DNA of 21,178 nt from Flavobacteriaceae bacterium UBA6231 (GTDB lineage Bacteria > Bacteroidota > Bacteroidia > Flavobacteriales > Flavobacteriaceae), in contig DJWL01000032.1 in assembly GCA_002441545.1 (NCBI GenBank), positions 31,130 through 52,307 on the forward strand, read 5' to 3'. Made by a program: the position numbers and the translations under genes. The notes beneath the pieces are model-generated. The model saw nothing but the letters and a program-made list of their open reading frames with translations, ran no database searches and was not told where the DNA came from. How positions within the stretch are numbered: position 1 is the first letter of the stretch; each line of letters opens with the position of its first letter. Of the stretch, positions 14,293 to 21,178 are shown in pieces.

Positions 14293-16269
14293 TTAATTCA
14301 AGCTATTTAGCATATCTCTTGAAAATTTTGAAAACCGCCAGTTATGGTGATTGGTAGCTTGTTTCAAATTGTCCTTACAAACGGAATCACAAGCCTTCAT
14401 TAATTTTAAATATTGAAATGCATTTTGACGTGTTTCAAAATCATATTTAGGGCTCGTATAATTACGCAATTCTTCAAAATATTGCTTTTTGTTTTTAGGT
14501 TCAAAATGCTCGGTAATTATAGCTAAAGTTAACCAAAGTATTCTAACATTTTTATTATTAAACCCTTGAATTCCTTTGGTTTGATTTAAATATTTATTCC
14601 TTTCTTGATAAAAATTATTCCATAAATTAAACAAAGCTGTTTCAATTGTATTATAAGATTTATCATTTAAAAGCGACTCGTATTCTTCTTTTAATTCTAT
14701 AGGAATCTTGGTTAATGCTTTAGCAATTGCCTGACGAGCTTTAAAACTATTATTAAAAACCTTATCTGTAACTTTATTAGGGTCTTGTTCAATAATTTTA
14801 ATTTTAGCTTCATCTGAAATTCCAGATGTTAAATAGGCATCGCATTCAGATATGTTTTTATTACAGTCTGCCATAATGAACTCTTGAATAAAAGTAGACT
14901 TTTTCAAACTGATTATGGCATCATCAAATGGAAAGGTTTTGTTTTCTAACCAATTTGCAACAAAAAGCTTTAAATTTAGCTTACTAATTTTTTCAACTTC
15001 AGAAATAAAATCTTCAGTTTCCGCATTTTTAAATTGATGTGTTTCCAAATAGTTTTTTACTGCTTTTTTGAAATTTACATCACCAACTTGCTCTTTTAAA
15101 GCATGCAAAACCCAAGCACCTCGTTTATAAAACGTAATACTGCTAGCTTTAGAATCTAACAACGAAGTACTTTGCTCTGCTTTATCTTGCTCTAACAATT
15201 CTTGAGCATACTCATACAATCTCCAATAGTAATAATCCTCTCCAAAAATGTCCTTTTCTGCTAACAAAGCATAGTATGTTGCAAACCCTTCTTGAAGCCA
15301 ATGATGTGTTCCTGATGTTTCTGTAACCAAATCACCAAACCATTGGTGAGCCAGTTCATGTGCATTTACATTTACATAATTTTTATCATTAAAAGCTATA
15401 GAGTCAACCACAAAAGCATCAGAAAAAATTGTTGCACTTGTATTTTCCATGCCTGCATACAGAAAATCTTTTACTGGTATTTGTTTATAATTTTGCCAAG
15501 GATATGTAACTACTATTTCTTCTTCTAAAAAATCAAAAATCTGTTTAGTGTAACGATATGTTGTTTCAACTTTATTGGAATCTTGAGGATAGTAATACAT
15601 TTCTAAAGGGATACCTGAATTTGATATCTCTGTTATCTTGTTGTATTTTCCAATAGCTAGGGCCAACAAATAACTAGCCATAGGTTTTTGCATATCATAA
15701 TGCCAAGTTGCTGTGGAATCGTTAATTTTTTTGTTTATCAATTTTCCATTGGCAATTACTTCATAATTTTTATTGAATGTAATCGTTAAATCAAACTCTA
15801 CTTTTTCATTCATATCATCAAAACTGGGCAACCAATTACTGGTATATTTACCTTGTCCTTGTGTCCAGATTTGTTTATTTCCATTTGTCACACTGAGCGC
15901 AGTCGAAGTGTCCCAATCAATAAAATACATAGTTTTTTTTGGAATTGTTTTCCACACTATATCTAATCTATGAGAAGTATTTGTTTTAAACGGATGCTTT
16001 ATAATCAATTGCTTTCCATTATATAAGCTGTCTGAATAAACTCTGTCTAAAGTATATTGGATATTTTGAAAACCATTGGCATCAATAAAAACGGAATCCG
16101 TATTTTTTAAAATTTCAAATTCATATGAAATTGTTCCAAAAACTTCTCGTTTAGTTAAATCTCCAAATTTAATATTTGCTTTAGCTGTTTTAAAATCAAC
16201 ATAATCTGTTTGTTGAGAAAACCCAAAAGCAATAATGAATAAAAATAAAATAACAAGCTTAAGTTTCAT
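14293..16269 (-). CDS. M1-family zinc aminopeptidase, secreted
   Basis: 658-residue gluzincin. A signal peptide covers about 1-18 (MKLKLVILFLFIIAFGFS-QQ). The substrate-anchoring motif appears as AGMEN (272-276), and the zinc site as HELAH (304-308) with the third ligand Glu327 in WLQEGFATY, exactly 19 residues after His308. A probable transition-state tyrosine lies in the SITFYKRGAWVLH segment. The length and long helical C-terminal tail fit bacterial M1 enzymes. The ATG at 16269 is chosen because it begins the signal peptide; ATG at 16311 would add 14 residues and leave no room after the -7 box at 16324-16317. Codons for residues about 120-128 (DTSTALSVT) come from a dispersed-type repeat. 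It leads a likely operon with the patatins. Confidence 0.92.
   Translation of the reverse strand: MKLKLVILFLFIIAFGFSQQTDYVDFKTAKANIKFGDLTKREVFGTISYEFEILKNTDSVFIDANGFQNIQYTLDRVYSDSLYNGKQLIIKHPFKTNTSHRLDIVWKTIPKKTMYFIDWDTSTALSVTNGNKQIWTQGQGKYTSNWLPSFDDMNEKVEFDLTITFNKNYEVIANGKLINKKINDSTATWHYDMQKPMASYLLALAIGKYNKITEISNSGIPLEMYYYPQDSNKVETTYRYTKQIFDFLEEEIVVTYPWQNYKQIPVKDFLYAGMENTSATIFSDAFVVDSIAFNDKNYVNVNAHELAHQWFGDLVTETSGTHHWLQEGFATYYALLAEKDIFGEDYYYWRLYEYAQELLEQDKAEQSTSLLDSKASSITFYKRGAWVLHALKEQVGDVNFKKAVKNYLETHQFKNAETEDFISEVEKISKLNLKLFVANWLENKTFPFDDAIISLKKSTFIQEFIMADCNKNISECDAYLTSGISDEAKIKIIEQDPNKVTDKVFNNSFKARQAIAKALTKIPIELKEEYESLLNDKSYNTIETALFNLWNNFYQERNKYLNQTKGIQGFNNKNVRILWLTLAIITEHFEPKNKKQYFEELRNYTSPKYDFETRQNAFQYLKLMKACDSVCKDNLKQATNHHNWRFSKFSRDMLNSLN
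15887..15912. repeat. Dispersed palindromic-type repeat inside the M1 peptidase gene
   Basis: The 26-base stretch contains the core CTGAGCGCAGTCGAAG and has imperfect inverted symmetry (ACACT near the left end, AGTGT near the right; ACTG and CAGT around AGCG). I recognise this core and its complement as a short repeat found many times in Bacteroidota genomes, usually between genes. It is clearly more GC-rich than its surroundings. Here it is in frame, encoding DTSTALSVT of the peptidase. Only this one copy is seen in the window. Confidence 0.65.
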
Positions 16270-16316
16270 ACGTGAATATAACAAACTTTTAATCAAAATA
16301 CGAAACTTCAACTAGA

Positions 16317-16324
16317 CAAATCTA
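16317..16324 (-). promoter_or_regulatory. Promoter -7 box TAGATTTG for the M1 peptidase operon
   Basis: On the minus strand 16324-16317 reads TAGATTTG, an exact TAnnTTTG match. A start near 16310 gives a leader of about 40 bases to the ATG at 16269. The only TTTG upstream (16341-16338) is 13 bases away, closer than usual. It lies just after the PHP-ACT terminator, as expected for an independent unit. Confidence 0.4.
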
Positions 16325-16338
16325 AAAATGAAACTACC

Positions 16339-16386
16339 AAAAAAAAAACTTAAAATTTCAGTTTGATATACTGTAATTTTAAGTTT
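16339..16386 (-). terminator. Rho-independent terminator after the PHP-ACT gene
   Basis: AAACTTAAAATT (16346-16357) pairs with AATTTTAAGTTT (16375-16386); after one T-T mismatch CAGT (16359-16362) pairs with ACTG (16370-16373), leaving a 7-base loop. Read on the minus strand the hairpin is followed by an unbroken run of ten T (16348-16339, partly in the stem). It begins 24 bases after the stop of the PHP-ACT gene. Confidence 0.75.
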
Positions 16387-16409
16387 ATTAGAATTCTAAA
16401 TTATTATGA

Positions 16410-18098
16410 TTACATACTATGAAACTCAATTAAATTAGCCTCATAATATTGGTCACCCAATTTAGATAGCAAATTTTTAATCACATTACTATCGCCGTCA
16501 ATTGCAAGAGCAGAATATCCTATATTATTTAGGTTTCCTAATCTTAAATCGATAATATTAATGTGTTTTGAAGCTAAAGCAGAAAGTAGAATTAATAAAA
16601 CTCCAGGAGCATTATGATGCTTGGTAAGAATCACTTTTTCACTTAAAGCCAAATTCAAATTTACACCATCCATTTCCAACAAATAAACGCCTTCTCTACT
16701 GTAATCTGGTAATTCAGCATTTTCTTTATAAGTCAAATTAGTAAAAAGTCCTGCATCTGTACCTTTAATAAAGTCAATGGCACTTTTTACATTTCCATTA
16801 TTACCTTCAATGGACAAAAATGCCATAGCTGTACCATCGTTATTAGACTTTAATCGTGCCGTTTCAACATTGATTCCTTCTGAAGCTAATGTGTTAAAAA
16901 GCGACGAGATTACTCCAGGTTCATCTAAATGTTCAGAAAATAATCCATTAACTCTATCATTAGATATTTTAGGAATCTCGTTTGTAACAGTAATAGACTT
17001 GCCCCATTTTCTAATTCTAATGGCATTATAGTCACCCATGCCTGTAGCATTTTTATAAATATCTACAAATTCAGAAAAGGAACCTCCAAAAGAAAAATCA
17101 GGAATAATTCTTCTATGTGCATCGTCAAGCCTTTGGTTAAGCAACTCGATACCTTTATTTAAGACTGTATATTTTACTTTTAAATCATGATTATCAAAAA
17201 TGGTACGGTTTTCTGGAATTAATTTTGAATAACTCACATAGCTTTCATATCCAGCCTCATGAATATATTCTAAACTTTCTTTAAAATTCAAACCATAATA
17301 ATGGACATGATGTGTGTCTGTTCCAACACAAACAGGAATTTGAAGTTCGTTGGCTCTTCTTAATATACTTTGAACAGGATAAACCCCTACTCCTTTAAAT
17401 TTACCAGCCATATTCACATCTAAAGATAAATTACGATCTGCAATTAACTCTAAAAGCGTTCTAAACTTGTTGGCTAAAGGATGCGAGCTTGTTTCAAAAT
17501 TCACTAATGCTTCAGGCATATCAACATTCAGTTTTGGTAAATCTATATGTCCAATAATTTGAATCATATCTCCAAAACTTTCAATCATCTGAATCATTTC
17601 ATTAAAATACCCATCCCAATAAGCTTCCAAACTCCCTCTTATTTTCAATAATTCAAGAGCTTCTTCTTTGGTGCCATCATAAGGCAATCCTTCAGGAGCA
17701 AAATGAACAGAACCTATAACATAATCGGCATCTTCAGCTTGGAAAATTTTTGAGCGACTCCATTGTAAACCTAAATCGGGTCCCATCCATTCTAATTCAA
17801 CACCATATTTAATGTTAATTTTCCCTTCATACTTTTTACGAAGATTTGCAATACGCTTTGGATAATTTAAATATGATTTATTTCCTCTAATAAATTTCAC
17901 ATTAGTATCCCTTTCGGCTATGTAACGAAAACTAGTTAGTCTAGGCGAATGTATAATAAAAGTGATACTTGGATGTTTTGCTTCTATGGCTTTATCCACA
18001 ATATCCTCTAACCTATCAATACCATGCTTAACGTGATCCTGCTCTGTACCAGCATGAATACCATGTGTTTCCCAAATAAATTCGTTGAGTTTTCTCAT
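16410..18098 (-). CDS. PHP-domain metal-dependent hydrolase fused to two C-terminal ACT domains
   Basis: 562 residues, cytoplasmic. The N-terminal 300 residues form a PHP (histidinol-phosphatase-like) barrel with plausible metal ligands: THGIHAG (His12, His15), His25, FIIHSP (His50), GVELEW (Glu101/Glu103), SVHF (His132), GHIDLPK (His184, Asp186) and GTDTHH (Asp261, His263). After a linker, ACT 1 covers about 383-455 (LDEPGVISSLFNTLASEGINV) and ACT 2 about 488-558 (NAPGVLLILLSALASKHINI…NNIGYSALAIDGD). ACT 2 resembles the serine-sensing domain of phosphoglycerate dehydrogenase. I infer an amino-acid-regulated phosphoesterase; phosphoserine or histidinol phosphate are candidate substrates, neither proven. 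No his or ser genes are adjacent. It is monocistronic: own promoter-like box upstream and own terminator. Confidence 0.8.
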   Translation of the reverse strand: MRKLNEFIWETHGIHAGTEQDHVKHGIDRLEDIVDKAIEAKHPSITFIIHSPRLTSFRYIAERDTNVKFIRGNKSYLNYPKRIANLRKKYEGKINIKYGVELEWMGPDLGLQWSRSKIFQAEDADYVIGSVHFAPEGLPYDGTKEEALELLKIRGSLEAYWDGYFNEMIQMIESFGDMIQIIGHIDLPKLNVDMPEALVNFETSSHPLANKFRTLLELIADRNLSLDVNMAGKFKGVGVYPVQSILRRANELQIPVCVGTDTHHVHYYGLNFKESLEYIHEAGYESYVSYSKLIPENRTIFDNHDLKVKYTVLNKGIELLNQRLDDAHRRIIPDFSFGGSFSEFVDIYKNATGMGDYNAIRIRKWGKSITVTNEIPKISNDRVNGLFSEHLDEPGVISSLFNTLASEGINVETARLKSNNDGTAMAFLSIEGNNGNVKSAIDFIKGTDAGLFTNLTYKENAELPDYSREGVYLLEMDGVNLNLALSEKVILTKHHNAPGVLLILLSALASKHINIIDLRLGNLNNIGYSALAIDGDSNVIKNLLSKLGDQYYEANLIEFHSM

Positions 18099-18132
18099 TA
18101 ATCAAATGCTATAAATTATGCTTTTAAATTGC

Positions 18133-18165
18133 CAAATTTAGCTATTGCAATAGAATTATAAGCAA
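18133..18165 (-). promoter_or_regulatory. Promoter for the PHP-ACT gene
   Basis: On the minus strand 18140-18133 reads TAAATTTG (exact TAnnTTTG), and CTTG at 18166-18163 lies about 22 bases upstream as a possible -33 element. A start near 18126 would give a leader of about 28 bases to the ATG at 18098. Confidence 0.4.
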
Positions 18166-18309
18166 GATACTAATTGATTTAAACAATTTTTAAAAAGAAT
18201 TCTTTATTATCAATAAAAATATTCAAAATCAAAGTAGATATTAAGAATTTAATAAATTTGGTTTCAAAATTCTCCTTGTTAATAGTTACAAAAGAATTAT
18301 TTTAGTTTC

Positions 18310-20412
18310 ATGAATACTACGCTTCAAACTCCAATTGACTATTTAAAAGGCGTTGGTCCTAATCGTGCAGATTTGTTGCGCAAGGAATTGGGTATTCACA
18401 CCTATCAAGATTTAATTAATTTATTTCCTAATAGATATATTGACAGAACACATTATTACAAAATCAGTCAGTTGCAACGTAATAATGCTGATGTACAAAT
18501 TATTGGAGTAATAGTTAAACTAGAAGAAGCTGGTGAAGGCAGATCAAAACGACTTGTAGCCACTTTTAAAGATGATTCTGGCGCTATGGAATTAGTTTGG
18601 TTTAGAGGTCATAAATGGATTCGAGAAGGACTAAAACTCAATAAGACTTATGTGATTTTTGGACGAACCAACTGGTTTAATGGTAAATATAATATGCCTC
18701 ATCCAGAAATGGAATTTCTTGAAGACCACCAAAAAAATCTTCAATCGGCTATGCAACCTGTATATCCTTCAACAGAAAAGTTAACAAATAAAGGGATTAC
18801 AAACCGCGTGATTATTAAAATCATGCAACAACTGTTTTTAGAAACTAAAAGCAGATTCAATGAAACACTATCTAATAATTTACTAGATGAACTAAAATTG
18901 ATTGGGAAAAGTGAAGCACTTTTTAATGTGCATTTTCCAAAAAATCAAGAGCTTTTAGCTCGTGCACAATACCGATTAAAATTTGAAGAACTCTTTTATA
19001 TACAGCTGCAATTAATCATAAAAAATCTAATCCATAAATCAAAAATTAAAGGATTTCCATTTACACATGTTGGCACCCTTTTTAACACCTTTTTTAAAGA
19101 ACATTTACCCTTTGAATTAACCAACGCTCAGAAACGAGTCATTAAAGAAATTAGAGCTGATTTAGGGAGTAATGCACAAATGAATAGATTGTTACAAGGT
19201 GATGTTGGTTCTGGAAAGACAATAGTTGCACTAATGTCAATGTTAATGGCACTTGACAACGGTTTTCAAGCCTGTTTAATGGCTCCAACTGAAATTTTGT
19301 CAGTACAACACTATAATGGATTATATGAGTTATGTAAACAATTGAATATCAATATTTCACTATTAACAGGTTCAACTAAAACTTCAAAAAGAAACAAAAT
19401 TCATGAGTCATTAGAAAATGGCGAATTAAACATCTTAATTGGAACACATGCATTACTTGAAAGCAAGGTTAAATTTAAAAATTTAGGTCTTGCTATTATT
19501 GATGAACAGCATCGTTTTGGAGTTGCCCAACGCAGTAAATTATGGCACAAAAATTCATCACCGCCACACGTTTTGGTAATGACTGCTACTCCTATTCCAC
19601 GTACCTTAGCTATGTCTGTTTATGGTGATTTAGATATCTCTGTTATTGATGAATTACCACCAGGAAGAAAGTCAATTAAAACGGTACATCGTTATGATAA
19701 AAATCGACTTAACGTTTTTAAGTTTATTAGAGATGAAATTTCAAAAGGTCGGCAGATATATATTGTCTATCCATTAATTCAGGAAAGTGCCGCTATGGAT
19801 TATAAAGATTTAATAGATGGTTATGAAAGTATAGTAAGAGATTTCCCTTTACCAGATTATCAAATATCCATTGTGCATGGAAAAATGAAACCTGCTGATA
19901 AGGATTATGAAATGCAACGTTTTATTAAAGGCGAAACACAAATTATGGTTGCAACAACAGTTATTGAAGTTGGTGTGAATGTCCCAAATGCCTCTGTTAT
20001 GATTATTGAAAGTGCAGAACGTTTTGGCTTATCTCAATTACACCAATTGAGAGGACGCGTAGGTAGAGGTGCTGAACAAAGCTATTGTATTTTAATGACC
20101 AGCCATAAGTTAAGTGATGATAGTAAAACTAGATTACAAACCATGGTAAGAACCAATGATGGTTTTGAAATTGCTGAAGTAGATTTAAAATTACGCGGTC
20201 CTGGAGATCTTATGGGAACACAGCAAAGTGGCGTTTTAAATTTAAAAATTGCAGATATTATAAAAGATAAAGATATTTTACAATTAGCCAGATATCACGC
20301 CAAAAAAATATTAAATAATGACCCCGCATTAATCCAAAATGAAAACAAAGCTTTTTTGGAGACCTACAAGCAACTAAGTAAATACAAGAATATTTGGAAT
20401 TACATAAGCTAA
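18310..20412 (+). CDS. recG: ATP-dependent DNA helicase RecG
   Basis: 700-residue superfamily 2 helicase that remodels stalled forks and Holliday junctions. The N-terminal wedge/OB region includes YLKGVGPNRADLLRKELGI (11-29) and the OB-fold strand AMELVWFRG. Helicase motifs follow in order: Walker A GDVGSGKT (297-304), DEQH box with HRFG (398-404), TATPIPRTL, and the C-terminal MVATTVIEVGVNVPNA and QLRGRVGRG motif VI. Length and motif order are complete. The ATG at 18310 gives the family-like start. The 211-base divergent spacer from the PHP-ACT gene shows no good forward TAnnTTTG box; TTTG at 18250-18254 with TAATAGTT about 20 bases later is the nearest candidate. Confidence 0.97.
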   Translation: MNTTLQTPIDYLKGVGPNRADLLRKELGIHTYQDLINLFPNRYIDRTHYYKISQLQRNNADVQIIGVIVKLEEAGEGRSKRLVATFKDDSGAMELVWFRGHKWIREGLKLNKTYVIFGRTNWFNGKYNMPHPEMEFLEDHQKNLQSAMQPVYPSTEKLTNKGITNRVIIKIMQQLFLETKSRFNETLSNNLLDELKLIGKSEALFNVHFPKNQELLARAQYRLKFEELFYIQLQLIIKNLIHKSKIKGFPFTHVGTLFNTFFKEHLPFELTNAQKRVIKEIRADLGSNAQMNRLLQGDVGSGKTIVALMSMLMALDNGFQACLMAPTEILSVQHYNGLYELCKQLNINISLLTGSTKTSKRNKIHESLENGELNILIGTHALLESKVKFKNLGLAIIDEQHRFGVAQRSKLWHKNSSPPHVLVMTATPIPRTLAMSVYGDLDISVIDELPPGRKSIKTVHRYDKNRLNVFKFIRDEISKGRQIYIVYPLIQESAAMDYKDLIDGYESIVRDFPLPDYQISIVHGKMKPADKDYEMQRFIKGETQIMVATTVIEVGVNVPNASVMIIESAERFGLSQLHQLRGRVGRGAEQSYCILMTSHKLSDDSKTRLQTMVRTNDGFEIAEVDLKLRGPGDLMGTQQSGVLNLKIADIIKDKDILQLARYHAKKILNNDPALIQNENKAFLETYKQLSKYKNIWNYIS

Positions 20413-20456
20413 AAAAAGCCCGATTAAATCGGGCAAAGAACACAGTATTCTTTTTT
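20411..20456. terminator. Two-way terminator between recG and the DUF2911 gene
   Basis: GCCCGAT (20418-20424) pairs with ATCGGGC (20428-20434) around TAA. Seven A on its left (20411-20417) become a T tract on the minus strand, making a strong terminator for the leftward gene. Just right, AAAGAA (20435-20440) pairs with TTCTTT (20448-20453) and runs into T residues to 20456, a weaker hairpin serving rightward recG. Confidence 0.8.
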
Positions 20457-20479
20457 GATTGATGAAATTTTTGTTGTTT

Positions 20480-21178
20480 TTATAGGGCTTCTAATTCTGT
20501 TAATAATTTTTCTGAATTGGCTTTTACATTAGCAGGTGGATTTAAAGACAAAGCTTTCTTTAAATTTTTTATAGCATTTTTCTTGTCTCCAATTGTTTTA
20601 TAAGCCTCTCCTAAACTATCGTATCCATTAGCGTCATTAGGGTTGTTCTTTACATTTGTTTTAAAATACTTAAGCGCACGATCATAATCTTTTGCGTTTA
20701 ACATTTGATAGCCCAAATTGTTTAATTGTGCTTTATTAGCCATTTCAGAAGCTTCATCCATAAGCATAGCATATTCAAGAGTTTTACCTTGTTTTTTAAG
20801 TATTTGTCCTTTAATTGCTAAATTGTTAAAAGTCTTTTGGCTGAAAAACTGACCGACAATGGCATTATCAATCCAACCTAGAGCTTCATCTAAATTATTT
20901 CCATTATTTAATGCATAATTTGCAGCTTGTTCCCAGTTTTGGCGTATAAATCCCTGCTGTCCTTTTAATTCTTCCCTAATATCTTTTAAAACAATTTCAG
21001 AAACAGGAACAGTTATAGTAAATGGAATTTCCTTTTTTTCCCAAAATAATGAAACTGTTGTGGTTGTTGGTGAAACTGAAGTAAACTCATAAGTTAACAA
21101 ATCTGTATTAGTAACTGTTTTTGTATCTACATCTACCCTTAATGCGTCATTATTTTTGTCATAGAAAAAACTTCCCCA
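20480..21178 (-). CDS. DUF2911-type protein with C-terminal TPR repeats (start outside window)
   Basis: The frame is open from the stop at 20480 to the right edge, 233 codons; an internal TTG at 21100 is not the true start, because codons from 21178 (WGSFFYDKNNDALRVDV…) continue the fold. The N-terminal part (…LLTYEFTSVSPTTTTVSLFWEKKEIPFTITV) is the end of a DUF2911 beta domain, common in Bacteroidota secreted proteins. From about residue 75 the chain is helical, with LDEALGWIDNAI, and two or more tetratricopeptide-like repeats near the end (YDRALKYFKTNVKNNPNDANGYDSLGEAY and KNAIKNLKKALSLNP). The family is usually exported, but the signal peptide would lie beyond the edge. Function unknown; TPRs suggest a protein-binding role. 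Confidence 0.85.
   Translation of the reverse strand, partial: WGSFFYDKNNDALRVDVDTKTVTNTDLLTYEFTSVSPTTTTVSLFWEKKEIPFTITVPVSEIVLKDIREELKGQQGFIRQNWEQAANYALNNGNNLDEALGWIDNAIVGQFFSQKTFNNLAIKGQILKKQGKTLEYAMLMDEASEMANKAQLNNLGYQMLNAKDYDRALKYFKTNVKNNPNDANGYDSLGEAYKTIGDKKNAIKNLKKALSLNPPANVKANSEKLLTELEAL

Noticed and set aside
15773..15973. Plus-strand open frame containing VTLSAVEVSQS
   Set aside because: This peptide is what the dispersed repeat encodes on its other strand; the frame is antisense to the M1 peptidase.
16777..17031. 84-codon plus-strand open frame
   Set aside because: Antisense to the first ACT domain of the PHP-ACT gene; no domain or start signal.
1..21178. CRISPR array, prophage, insertion sequence or tRNA
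   Set aside because: No regularly spaced repeats, transposase, integrase, phage structural gene or cloverleaf-like sequence was seen on either strand.

Overview
The window reads as chromosomal DNA of a marine-type Flavobacteriaceae (Bacteroidota). The sequence is strongly AT-rich, genes lack Shine-Dalgarno sequences, and several upstream regions carry the Bacteroidota promoter -7 element TAnnTTTG. The gene set (menaquinone MenB, YciO-type protein, OmpA lipoprotein, DUF2911/TPR protein, PHP-ACT protein, tandem patatins beside an M1 peptidase) is typical of that family. I see no rRNA, tRNA, CRISPR, phage or insertion sequence. Most of the window is ordinary core genome with some poorly characterised flavobacterial genes.

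Layout. 1-338 (minus): 5' part of menB. 339-746: 408-base spacer with two promoter-like -7 boxes. 747-923 (plus): a 58-residue membrane-anchored small protein whose 3' end overlaps ung (877-1542, minus). 1603-3096: YfcC-family carrier, convergent with holA (3093-4097, minus) with overlapping stop codons. 4200-5635: an orphan HsdR-N-like PD-(D/E)XK protein translationally coupled to a GT2 glycosyltransferase, behind a good TTTG-N19-TAnnTTTG promoter. 5732-6571: OmpA-family lipoprotein with a strong terminator. 6641-7261 (minus): YciO-type Sua5/YrdC relative. 7373-9294: a coupled pair, a secreted two-lobed aspartic protease and a secreted protein of three glycogen-binding-type modules. 9299-11632 (minus): UvrD/PcrA helicase. 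11849-12370: conserved membrane-anchored hypothetical. 12372-16269 (minus): M1 aminopeptidase followed by two paralogous patatin-like lipases. 16410-18098 (minus): PHP-domain hydrolase fused to two ACT domains. 18310-20412: recG. 20480 to the right edge (minus): DUF2911/TPR protein, start outside the window.

How genes may work together. Housekeeping functions (ung, holA, uvrD/pcrA, recG, menB) are interspersed with three small accessory-looking units: the nuclease-like/glycosyltransferase pair, the secreted protease/carbohydrate-module pair, and the M1 peptidase/patatin/patatin unit. These three units, the 58-residue ORF and the PHP-ACT fusion are the least understood parts. A repeat core (…CTGAGCGCAGTCGAAG…) that I recognise as dispersed in Bacteroidota genomes lies in frame inside the M1 peptidase gene. 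No wholly new system can be asserted from sequence alone.

Annotation points: several starts are non-ATG (TTG at yfcC, holA, the carbohydrate-module gene and probably uvrD; GTG/TTG at the nuclease-like gene). Three convergent pairs have almost no space for a terminator, while three other junctions carry clear hairpin terminators.
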